From: Methylococcaceae bacterium
Lineage (GTDB): Bacteria; Pseudomonadota; Gammaproteobacteria; Methylococcales; Methylomonadaceae
Direction: 5' to 3'
Length of the DNA stretch: 37,178 bases
Assembly (NCBI GenBank): GCA_021647145.1
Contig: JAKIVF010000021.1
Span: 1 to 37,178 of the forward strand
Positions 1 to 7,165 of the stretch are shown piece by piece. Below the pieces are notes generated by a model, which saw only the letters and a program-made list of their open reading frames with translations, had not been told where the DNA came from and did no database searches. A program made the translations under genes and the position numbers. How positions within the stretch are numbered: position 1 is the stretch's first letter; each line of letters starts with the position of its first letter.

Positions 1-198
1 TACCCGGATTGCAGCTATGCTATCTGGAATGAGCCAAAGGCAGACCCCTGCCCGAGCTGTAGCTGGCCCATTACAATGATTAAAACCACCAAAAAACGGG
101 GCACTGAACGCGTATGCCCACAAAAAGAATGTAAATATGTAACACCTTATGAGGGAGACCCTGAAGATGTTAATGGTCCAAAGGAACAATCTTCTTAA
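1..198 (+). CDS. topA: DNA topoisomerase I, C-terminal zinc-ribbon end (partial)
   Basis: The open frame enters from the left edge and ends with TAA at 196-198. The 65 visible residues hold a four-cysteine zinc ribbon (CPSC, then C at VCPQKEC spacing) and the segment ITMIKTTKKRGTERVCPQ, typical of the repeated C-terminal zinc fingers of bacterial topoisomerase I, which relaxes negative supercoils. The missing N-terminus means that a stand-alone YrdD-type zinc-finger protein, a relative of the TopA tail found next to yrdC in some gammaproteobacteria, cannot be excluded. tsaC follows after about 50 bp on the same strand, a common gammaproteobacterial arrangement. Confidence 0.75.
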   Translation, partial: YPDCSYAIWNEPKADPCPSCSWPITMIKTTKKRGTERVCPQKECKYVTPYEGDPEDVNGPKEQSS

Positions 199-251
199 AA
201 ACGTCTCTGTTAGGTAATCACTATTTTCACTGACTGCAAGACTTATTGAAT

Positions 252-809
252 ATGCAGACAACTTCACCCTTTAAAATTCGTTTAGCTGTAAAAAAAATTA
301 AAGCAGGTGAAGTTATTGCTTATCCAACAGAAGCGGTGTTTGGTTTAGGTTGCGACCCATTAAACGAAGAAGCTGTATTCCATCTTTTAGCTTTAAAAAA
401 ACGCTCTGTTGATAAAGGACTCATACTCATTGCATCTTCTCTTACCCAGCTTGAGCCCTATCTTCAATTAAATTCAGCTATAAGCTCTCAAATAGAAGCA
501 GCAAGCTCAGAACCAATCACTTGGTTGATACCTTGTCAAACTTGGGTTCCTGAATGGTTGACAGGCAACCATTCTAAGTTAGCAGTTAGGGTCATCACCC
601 ATCCGACAGCCAAGTTATTATGTGAAGAATATGGCGCGCCTTTAATTTCTACAAGTGCAAATATACACACCAAGCCTCCTGCAACCCACTTATGGATAGT
701 TCAAAAAAACCTAGAAAACAGGAAAGTCTTTGTACTTCCAGGCCAAGTAGGAAATTTAAAACAAGTGACTCCAATTTATGACATATTAAGCAAGCAACAA
801 TTTCGATAA
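252..809 (+). CDS. tsaC: L-threonylcarbamoyladenylate synthase (TsaC/Sua5/YrdC family)
   Basis: 185 aa, the length of single-domain TsaC (about 190 aa). It makes threonylcarbamoyl-AMP from threonine, bicarbonate and ATP for the t6A37 modification of ANN-decoding tRNAs in the cytoplasm. Family signatures are near the N-terminus: AGEVIAYPTEAVFGLGCDP (about 18-36), then LKKRSVDKGLILI for substrate binding, and PLISTSANIH near the C-terminus. ATG at 252 is preferred; an in-frame TTG at 246 adds two residues. No strong Shine-Dalgarno sequence is visible, which fits translation following the upstream topA. The stop lies 2 bp from the end of the convergent small gene. Confidence 0.9.
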   Translation: MQTTSPFKIRLAVKKIKAGEVIAYPTEAVFGLGCDPLNEEAVFHLLALKKRSVDKGLILIASSLTQLEPYLQLNSAISSQIEAASSEPITWLIPCQTWVPEWLTGNHSKLAVRVITHPTAKLLCEEYGAPLISTSANIHTKPPATHLWIVQKNLENRKVFVLPGQVGNLKQVTPIYDILSKQQFR

Positions 810-810
810 A

Positions 811-1050
811 TTAATTCCCCACCCCAACATAAACGAGTTTTAATGCATGTAAAGAGTTTTCACAATCTTCAGTAGACTGTAATTCTTTATTTTCGAAGCA
901 TTCTTTATTTTTACTACGAGCCTCCTTAACATTAGCTGTGTACCAAGCAATTGATTTTGCGTCTATATCATCATTTTTATTGGACTCAGCTAAAGCAGTA
1001 AAAGCAACCGTTACAATAACTAAACCTAAAACTATACTTTCTGTGTTCAA
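811..1050 (-). CDS. Small exported EexN-like protein
   Basis: 79 aa starting at TTG, supported by AAGGAG 8 nt upstream on the minus strand. An N-terminal hydrophobic segment ends in FTALAES, a plausible signal peptidase I site; there is no lipobox cysteine. The mature part has the pattern IAWYTANVKEARSKNKEC ... TEDCENSLHALKL, which resembles EexN-type lipoproteins (WY..n.keR...l..C.n.p...pdC.NA..A) first known from IncN entry exclusion but widespread on chromosomes without a conjugation role. Two conserved cysteines may form a disulfide in the periplasm. Assignment is by motif pattern only. The gene stands alone and converges with tsaC. Confidence 0.5.
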   Translation of the reverse strand: MNTESIVLGLVIVTVAFTALAESNKNDDIDAKSIAWYTANVKEARSKNKECFENKELQSTEDCENSLHALKLVYVGVGN

Positions 1051-1074
1051 AATAATACTCCTTAATTTAAAAAA

Positions 1075-1100
1075 TTAACTCATAATAATTAATGAGTTAA
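1075..1100. promoter_or_regulatory. Inverted repeat in the 1051-1385 intergenic region
   Basis: Perfect 9-bp arms TTAACTCAT / ATGAGTTAA around an 8-nt AT-rich loop, placed 25-50 bp upstream of the EexN-like gene start. It could be an operator or a hairpin. It lacks a GC-rich stem, so a terminator is unlikely. The rest of the 335-bp gap between this gene and purK is AT-rich and shows no ORF, RNA gene or other repeat that I can support. Confidence 0.35.
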
Positions 1101-1385
1101 CTGAAGTTTAACGAACAAAGAAATACTTGAAAAGATGGTAAATTGTCGCGCGTCAAAATGACGCCTATATTGGCATAAAAATTGTTACTAACTATAAGGT
1201 TGGACTATCAAAAGTTGCTAATTTTAAGCGATATTTATCATAATTTGTATTTTTTTAGGGCATTTAACCTATAAAAAAATGTCAAATACCTTAATTATCT
1301 ACAGACCACTAAAAATGAAGATTTAAAGAAAAAATCACAATGAATATTTTTTTAGAAAAACTATCAACAAGTGCGTATTATCCCA

Positions 1386-2480
1386 TCAAGAATTATCTGT
1401 TAATTTAGCTAAATCAATTAAATATTCAAGTGTTTGGAAATATGTATCTCTATCATCTTCCCTAACAGTTACATGAGCAACCTTCCTTCCTTTTCTTAAC
1501 TCTTTAGCGTATAAATGAAGATGGACATTTTCTGTATCTAATATATTATCCGATGCAGGAAGGCCGCCAATAAAATTGACCATACCCGAAAAACCTCTTG
1601 CTTTAGTCGCCCCCAAAGGTAAATCCAAAATAGCACGTAAATGATTTTCAAATTGACTGGTTTCTGAACCTTCTATGCTCCAATGTCCAGAATTATGAAC
1701 TCGCGGAGCAAATTCATTAGCAATTAGTTTTCCATCAACATCAAATAATTCCAAAGCAATCACACCAACGTAATCTAAAGCATCTAGCAAACGAACTACA
1801 TAGTCTTCAGCCTGACTTTGTATAACATCACCAACACGGCATTCAGAAACCCTCAGAATTCCCTTTTCATGAGTATTTTCTGATATGGGATAGAATACAA
1901 CTTCTCCACTAGGCCTTCTTGCGGCAATGATTGATATTTCCCGTTGAAAAGGAACAAAGCCTTCAACAATAGACTCAGCATTTTGCATTGACTCCCAAGC
2001 CTCTGCTAACTGATTTTTTGATTTTATAACAACCTGCCCTTTTCCATCATAGCCCATTCTTCTGCTTTTTAATATTGCAGGGTATTCAATATGTTCCATT
2101 GCATTTTCGAGCTCTGTTAGGCTTTCTATGGAAGCATAAGTCGCTGTCGGGATATTTAGCTGTTGTAGAAACCCCTTCTCATGTAATCTATCTTGAGCAA
2201 CAGCCAAGGCGTTTGGTGCAGGAAAAACGGTGGTATGTTCAGCTAAAAACTCTGCAACCTTAACAGGTACATTTTCAAACTCATAAGTCACTATATCTGC
2301 TTTTTCAGCAAGTTCAGCCAATAAGTTTTGGTCATCATATTGACCGTGTAAATGTTCCCCTAAACCAATGGCCCCAGCATCTTCACTAGGATCAAGAATA
2401 ATAAAATCCAATCCTAACGGATAACCAGCTAACGCAATCATCCGCGCCAATTGGCCTCCTCCTAAAATACCTATTTTCAT
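1386..2480 (-). CDS. purK: N5-carboxyaminoimidazole ribonucleotide synthase
   Basis: 364 aa (E. coli PurK 355). This ATP-grasp enzyme carboxylates AIR with bicarbonate and ATP to N5-CAIR in de novo purine synthesis. N-terminal MKIGILGGGQLARMIALAGY is the family hallmark, with YEFENVP (about 66-72), the ATP-grasp lysine region KSRRMGYDGKGQ (about 138-149), and the metal/phosphate segment GVIALELF...IANEFAPRVHNSGHWSIEG (about 238-270). Start ATG overlaps the purE stop by 4 nt (ATGA-type), so the two are translationally coupled. Full-length, no anomalies. Confidence 0.96.
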   Translation of the reverse strand: MKIGILGGGQLARMIALAGYPLGLDFIILDPSEDAGAIGLGEHLHGQYDDQNLLAELAEKADIVTYEFENVPVKVAEFLAEHTTVFPAPNALAVAQDRLHEKGFLQQLNIPTATYASIESLTELENAMEHIEYPAILKSRRMGYDGKGQVVIKSKNQLAEAWESMQNAESIVEGFVPFQREISIIAARRPSGEVVFYPISENTHEKGILRVSECRVGDVIQSQAEDYVVRLLDALDYVGVIALELFDVDGKLIANEFAPRVHNSGHWSIEGSETSQFENHLRAILDLPLGATKARGFSGMVNFIGGLPASDNILDTENVHLHLYAKELRKGRKVAHVTVREDDRDTYFQTLEYLIDLAKLTDNS

Positions 2481-2971
2481 GACTTTACCTTACGAGGGTC
2501 GGAATTAGCAGTCACCTTATCTGTTTGATTTTGTCGGTAGCTATTTAACGCAACACGATATTGAGAGTGCTTATTACTTACAATAGCAGCTGCTAATAAA
2601 GCAGCATTAATAGCGCCCGCTCTTCCTATCGCCAACGTACCCACTGGAATACCTGCCGGCATTTGCACAATAGATAATAAAGAGTCCATTCCATTAAGTG
2701 CCTTAGATTGAACGGGCACACCTAAGACTGGTAACACAGTTTTAGCTGCAGTCATACCAGGAAGGTGAGCTGCACCTCCAGCACCTGCAATAATAACTTC
2801 AAGACCTTTAGATTCAGCTGTTTCAGCATATTGAAACAATTTGTCTGGTGTCCTGTGAGCAGAAACCACTTCCACTTCATGAGGAATATTAAGTTGCTCT
2901 AATGTCTCAGCAACATGCATCATGGTATCCCAATCTGAAGTCGAGCCCATAATAATTCCTATTAATGCCAT
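2477..2971 (-). CDS. purE: N5-CAIR mutase, catalytic subunit
   Basis: 164 aa class I PurE, converting N5-CAIR to CAIR directly after PurK. Signatures: IGIIMGSTSDWDTM at the N-terminus (substrate-phosphate loop), VVSAHRTPDKL (catalytic His in SAHRTP), IIAGAGGAAHLPGM, and GVPVQSKALNGMDSLLSIVQMPAGIPV. A Shine-Dalgarno sequence (CAGGAG) lies 7 nt upstream of the ATG. First gene of the purEK operon on the minus strand. Cytoplasmic homo-octamer in the family. The C-terminal 15 or so residues (QTDKVTANSDPRKVKS) are an unconserved tail. Confidence 0.96.
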   Translation of the reverse strand: MALIGIIMGSTSDWDTMMHVAETLEQLNIPHEVEVVSAHRTPDKLFQYAETAESKGLEVIIAGAGGAAHLPGMTAAKTVLPVLGVPVQSKALNGMDSLLSIVQMPAGIPVGTLAIGRAGAINAALLAAAIVSNKHSQYRVALNSYRQNQTDKVTANSDPRKVKS

Positions 2972-3456
2972 GCCTATCTCCTGAATAAGTTTTACCTACT
3001 ATTTAACACACCCACAACTTATGAATTAATTATCACCAGGCTACACTACTTTAAATTAGGAAGGATTTAAATAAGTTGTGCATCTACCCTACCTATGTAT
3101 CTAATTTAATGCTTACTAACTACCTAATAACTGTCTTTATCCATCAGTATAAAAAATATAACCGATGATTATCTCATAATCAGTAATAAACATAAATTGC
3201 GATTATCTTTTTTAATAATTTTTAAGAAATACCTAGAAATTTCATATAAATGAATATTTTACAGTTCAATAAACCGCTCAAAGTCTGCTATCTATAGGTC
3301 TTCAACACACTTTGTGAAATAAATCTTATCTAATTTTTAACTTTATACCCTAAGCAACTGGTAATTAATAAAAAATAGGCTATCTTTAAAAATATGGTCA
3401 GCATAGTTTTATGCAAACATTTTTAAATCAGTATCTTTAATCTATAGGAGTTTTTT
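2972..3456. other. Intergenic region upstream of purE and of the PEP-CTERM gene
   Basis: 485 bp, strongly AT-rich, between divergently read purE (-) and the PEP-CTERM gene (+). It must hold both promoters. I see a good ribosome site (ATAGGAG, 3444-3450) for the right-hand gene, but no confident -10/-35 pair, repeat, RNA gene or ORF. Confidence 0.4.
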
Positions 3457-3927
3457 ATGAAAAAAATATTACTTAGCTTGCTTTTTAGCATATTCACCTT
3501 CCAAGCAAATGCTGCAACTGTCTCTATTACCGGCTCTGGTTTAGGATTCTTTAATGCATCTATCGCAAACATTGGAGAGACTTTTAGTGAAACTAACACC
3601 TTGATATTAGGCGAAGGGTTCGATGACTATGTGGTAAATTTAAGTGCTATAGACAATCCTTTTGGTTCAATCACTGGCTTTGATGCTTTAATTAATGGAA
3701 TTTCTTTTATTGACACCCCCCTCACTCTTTCAGCGGGCATTTATGACGTCAATTTTTTGGGAATTGCAACAGAAATTAACTCTGGAGGTACTTTAATTAT
3801 TAATGCAGTTGGCACACCGACAAGTGTAGTTCCTTTACCTTCTGCATTATGGTTATTCGGATCAGCATTGATGGGCTTAGTCAGCGTTTCACATCGTAAA
3901 TCTAGTACAACAAAAACAAGAAACTAG
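3457..3927 (+). CDS. PEP-CTERM-type exported protein
   Basis: 156 aa with a signal peptide (MKKILLSLLFSIFTFQANA, cleavage near ANA|AT) and a C-terminal tripartite sorting tail: VVPLPSALWLFGSALMGLVS (a VPLP variant of the PEP box running into a membrane helix) followed by a basic end (HRKSS). Such proteins are recognised by exosortase (EpsH) and released outside the cell or into the exopolysaccharide matrix. The middle part, rich in G, N, S, T and F, is probably beta-sheet and matches no enzyme that I recognise. ATG has an AGGAG site 6-7 nt upstream. Stand-alone transcription unit, followed by a hairpin at 3949-3981. The substrate role is inferred from the tail; no exosortase gene is in the window. 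Confidence 0.85.
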   Translation: MKKILLSLLFSIFTFQANAATVSITGSGLGFFNASIANIGETFSETNTLILGEGFDDYVVNLSAIDNPFGSITGFDALINGISFIDTPLTLSAGIYDVNFLGIATEINSGGTLIINAVGTPTSVVPLPSALWLFGSALMGLVSVSHRKSSTTKTRN

Positions 3928-3948
3928 AATAACTAATCAGAAAAATAC

Positions 3949-3981
3949 GTGTAGTTGGGTTATTCATTAGCTCAACTACAC
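3949..3981 (+). terminator. Hairpin terminator after the PEP-CTERM gene
   Basis: Perfect 9-bp arms GTGTAGTTG / CAACTACAC, extended to about 12 pairs with G-U wobbles, around a 9-nt loop. It lies 22 bp after the stop codon, with a moderately T-rich run downstream (TAATTTTATT). Confidence 0.6.
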
Positions 3982-4097
3982 AAACTAATTTTATTCATTG
4001 TCCAAAGACCAAACTTAGTTAAGCATGACCTTTACTTAAACCAAATCATTTTCACTCATTACAATCAACAGTTCAATCATCAAAAACCCGTAAATTC

Positions 4098-4272
4098 TTC
4101 CTGATTACCCATGAGTCTCAGCCACTTTACACTCCATCATTCCTGCATTCTCTTAGCAGGAATCTAACAAACAATAATAGACTCCCGATAAAAGACTTCG
4201 GGAATGGCGAGGTCTATAGAGAGCTGCAAAGACTCTATTCTCATTTGGCTGAGGCTCATGGGTAATCAGGAA
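4098..4272. repeat. MITE-like element with 26-bp terminal inverted repeats
   Basis: Left arm 4098-4123 and right arm 4247-4272 are inverted copies of each other with one mismatch in 26 bp (both contain CTGATTACCCATGAG). The 123-bp interior has no ORF but carries two small hairpins (TTCCTGC/GCAGGAA near 4138-4161; CCCGA/TCGGG near 4187-4205). The outer flanks are also similar beyond the arms (AAATTC on the left, the complement of AAATT on the right). The size, structure and absence of coding capacity suit a non-autonomous element. It lies between two 3' ends, directly after the stop of the minus-strand secreted protein. Confidence 0.55.
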
Positions 4273-4283
4273 TTTCTTTGTGC

Positions 4284-5015
4284 TTAAAAAGAACTTATAA
4301 AAATTTCTTTTTTAAAAAAATCAGGATACATAAAGGCCGAAACGGCAGCTTCCATACAAGCAGATACTTCATTATTAACAGCTTTACCTTCCTGATTTAC
4401 TTGTATTTCATTAACTTCATTATCAGGCATAACAGTCCATTTGATTTCCATAGCTTGTGAAACTTGACTCAATTTTTTACACAACTTTAGCTCAGGTTTT
4501 AATAGGTCTAGAATTTGTTTTTTTTCTATTCCAGCAGATGATTTTACATCACGCAACTCTACAGATGTTATCCTTTCAGCCGTATTTGCTCCACTTTCTC
4601 CCGATTTGTTTTTAATCAATGCCTTAACACAATAAACACCTAAATCCCCGTCTTTATCTCCATCGCAACTTAACTTATCTTCAGTCCAGCCATTACAATT
4701 ATTCATCTTTAATAAATTTAACCAAGGAGATTGTTGCTCAGAAAACTCAAGCTTTATGATACTTTTTGATCTATTTTGACAAATCATTTGAAAGGATGAG
4801 ACTTCTTTTGATGGTATTGATTTCAGCCAGAGTCTCGCTTTTGGCAACAACTCTACGACTGTCTCTCGTGAAATATAAGGTAGTTCAGAACATTTGTTAT
4901 CATTAATAAAAACACCAGAACTTTTATTTTCTTGATAATTAAAAATACCACATTCCAAAGCAAAACTATTTATAGTGGTTAAAAGAAAAATACTAATTAT
5001 AAAAAACAACCTCAT
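4284..5015 (-). CDS. Secreted protein of unknown function
   Basis: 243 aa with a clear signal peptide (MRLFFIISIFLLTTINSFA|LEC). The mature protein has eight or more cysteines, suggesting a periplasmic or extracellular disulfide-bonded fold. The final 70 residues (KLCKKLSQVSQAMEIKWTVMPDNEVNEIQVNQEGKAVNN... SACMEAAVSAFMYPD, discontinuous) vaguely recall the C-terminal domain of AgmX/PglI-type proteins, in which a weighted residue after C(M/I)xxx(V/I) precedes an FP-like end. That is a weak resemblance, and I assign no function. GGGGGAG lies 4-5 nt before the ATG. The gene is isolated, and its 3' end abuts the MITE-like repeat. Confidence 0.7.
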   Translation of the reverse strand: MRLFFIISIFLLTTINSFALECGIFNYQENKSSGVFINDNKCSELPYISRETVVELLPKARLWLKSIPSKEVSSFQMICQNRSKSIIKLEFSEQQSPWLNLLKMNNCNGWTEDKLSCDGDKDGDLGVYCVKALIKNKSGESGANTAERITSVELRDVKSSAGIEKKQILDLLKPELKLCKKLSQVSQAMEIKWTVMPDNEVNEIQVNQEGKAVNNEVSACMEAAVSAFMYPDFFKKEIFISSF

Positions 5016-5199
5016 TCTCTCCCCCTCTTTCTTATTTTTCTATTTTACTTCTATGTTCATATTTACACAATTTGACACTTTATACTACACACCTAGAATT
5101 AATGATTCAATAAATATAAATTGATTAATCAATTTATAGCCTGATGAGTCTTTTTTTAATACTAGCAGGATGTGGATGTGTCAGAACTAACAACTCTGT

Positions 5200-5234
5200 A
5201 ATGTTGAGTTGCAAGAAGACAGCAGCCCAACATT
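5200..5234. terminator. Hairpin downstream of the 613-aa gene
   Basis: Arms AATGTTGAGTTGC / GCAGCCCAACATT pair along 13 positions with two imperfect pairs, around a 9-nt loop, followed on + by TTTTTATT. It lies about 55 bp beyond the end of the minus-strand 613-aa gene. The T-run is on the + side, so the orientation fits best as a + strand terminator; it may act in both directions. Confidence 0.4.
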
Positions 5235-5287
5235 TTTATTAACCTCACTTTTTAATCATTCACTCTAGCTCTAGCGGGAGTATAAAG

Positions 5288-7129
5288 CTATTTAGGTTTT
5301 GGCATAAAATTTGGCATACGCCCCCCACCTAAGGTAAAGGGGTTATAGTTGTAGTTCATTAGTAATACCCATGAAGTTGATGTATTGCTGGGTAATGGAT
5401 TCGCATACCAACCGAATGGAATAAAGTAACGTTTACTTGCATAGAGATAGGCTTGCTGATTTTTATCCAAACTCACCAAACTATCGTAGTTTTTTGGACG
5501 AACAGAATTAAACATGCTGATCTTACTGTAGTTAGCAACTCTTAATACGTTTATGTGAGTTTCCATACTTTGTAAGTCTACTTTCAGGCTCGCCACATAT
5601 TTTTTTACATAGGGGTGAATAGACTCTAATAATGTATATTGTGTAATCAAATTCTTTAACATGTTAATGGCTCCTGCGGTCCATTCTGCCGACATGATGC
5701 CCTTTCCCTTTCTCCTTTTTAAAGCATTACCATCCTGATTTGAATATCCTACTCCCCAAAGATCTCCATTCTTATCATAGAACCCTCCCCAAACTTTCAT
5801 TTTATTCCAAATTTTAAAAGCAGTACCATAGCCATACCAGCTATCAATTAAAGGCTGGCCTAAAACTGCGACAGCCCATGTATTAACATCAACGGGTCTT
5901 GGAAGAATTGTTGGGATCCATGCTCCTTTCCCTGGTTTATTTGCTAAACCACCCTGATAAAAATTATAGGACTTGGCATCCCAGGCGTATTTTTTAAAAA
6001 AATTGAGCAAACCTTCTGTAGTCTTACGATTAGGCATTACCCCGCCATTGATCATCACGTCAATCAATTTCAAGTAGGGTCGTGTTTGAGGGTTTTCTTG
6101 TTGTGTAAGAATTTTCTTCAATATCAATAAACCAGCAAGTAGGGAGGCATTATTTTCAGTTGAAATATCATATGGATCAACAGGCTGGGTTCCGGTATTT
6201 GACAATGAGCCTTCTACCGCATAATAAACCGCTCCAATTTCCGATTGCATACGGCTAAAGGCATATAAAATATTAACTGCATTTTGGATGGGTGTAGAGT
6301 CAAATGGAACAACACCCTTTTCATCGGCTTGTCTGTTTTGTAAATAAGCCGATTGCAAAGGTCCTATTAAAAAAGCCCAGGCATTCTCACCTGTAATAGG
6401 CTTCCAATCTGCCCATGTTATTTTCCCTTTTTGATAAAGTGGATTGTCTGCAGGTAAATTGTTGACTGTGATGTATTTGGCATAGCCCGTATTGATAAAA
6501 GGGTCGTGTGATAACCAGTCTCGCGCTATCATTCGAAAATAAAAAGCATTTTCAGGCTTAGTTATTGATTGTCCGTTATATTTAAAAATGCCATCAGCTG
6601 TCGTTACTGCTCTATTCGCTCCCGTTATAGGAGCATTAACTGCATCACCGTCATAACCTAACTGTAGTAGTTGGTTTTGATTGTTAGCAATATCGAACAA
6701 TGATTGACTATTAGGGCCTGTTAATCCATGTATAGCAGCAACACTTAAGGCCAACTGCCACGTTGCTCCATCATAAATATCTGAACCTGAATTTATATTG
6801 ACACGCTCTATCTGCAAATCACCACTTAGGGAATTTTTCACTGGCATTAAAGTATGGTTTTCTGCGTTATATTGATCAATTACATCACACTTGTTACCCT
6901 TAATTTGACACACATATTCCCCCCAATACCGTGCCGTATTATAATAACTTAAAGGTAAAATCTTCCCTTTTAATGCACCAGCTGTTGCAACATATGAGAC
7001 TCCCGAACCTTTATCAACATTAGCTGTAAGAAAATTTACTATTGCTTGCATATCACCATAATTGCAATCAGCAAATGCCCCTGGCATTGTAGATGCAATA
7101 ATTAGTGAGGCTACTATTTTATTTTTCAT
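5288..7129 (-). CDS. Large exported protein of unknown function
   Basis: 613 aa with a signal peptide (MKNKIVASLIIASTMPGAFA|DC) and no further membrane segment. The body is rich in aromatic residues, with repeated helical segments and motifs such as DGATWQLALSVAAIHG, TWAVAVLGQPLIDSWYGYG (about 410-428) and MSAEWTAGAINMLKNL (about 475-490). These recall the alternating helices of (alpha/alpha)6-barrel glycoside hydrolases, where conserved W, E and D residues line the pocket; that is inference and not a family assignment. The tail ends GWYANPLPSNTSTSWVLLMN and a proline-rich stretch (MPNFMPKPK). It follows dnaE on the same strand after 36 bp without a strong ribosome site, so it may be expressed from the dnaE transcript or from its own weak promoter. 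Confidence 0.7.
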   Translation of the reverse strand: MKNKIVASLIIASTMPGAFADCNYGDMQAIVNFLTANVDKGSGVSYVATAGALKGKILPLSYYNTARYWGEYVCQIKGNKCDVIDQYNAENHTLMPVKNSLSGDLQIERVNINSGSDIYDGATWQLALSVAAIHGLTGPNSQSLFDIANNQNQLLQLGYDGDAVNAPITGANRAVTTADGIFKYNGQSITKPENAFYFRMIARDWLSHDPFINTGYAKYITVNNLPADNPLYQKGKITWADWKPITGENAWAFLIGPLQSAYLQNRQADEKGVVPFDSTPIQNAVNILYAFSRMQSEIGAVYYAVEGSLSNTGTQPVDPYDISTENNASLLAGLLILKKILTQQENPQTRPYLKLIDVMINGGVMPNRKTTEGLLNFFKKYAWDAKSYNFYQGGLANKPGKGAWIPTILPRPVDVNTWAVAVLGQPLIDSWYGYGTAFKIWNKMKVWGGFYDKNGDLWGVGYSNQDGNALKRRKGKGIMSAEWTAGAINMLKNLITQYTLLESIHPYVKKYVASLKVDLQSMETHINVLRVANYSKISMFNSVRPKNYDSLVSLDKNQQAYLYASKRYFIPFGWYANPLPSNTSTSWVLLMNYNYNPFTLGGGRMPNFMPKPK

Positions 7130-7165
7130 TATTTTATTTATTCTTCAAGCAATCACAACATTCTA

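Noticed and set aside
3391..3420. Sigma-54-like promoter in front of the PEP-CTERM gene
   Set aside because: GG and GC elements are not at the required spacing.
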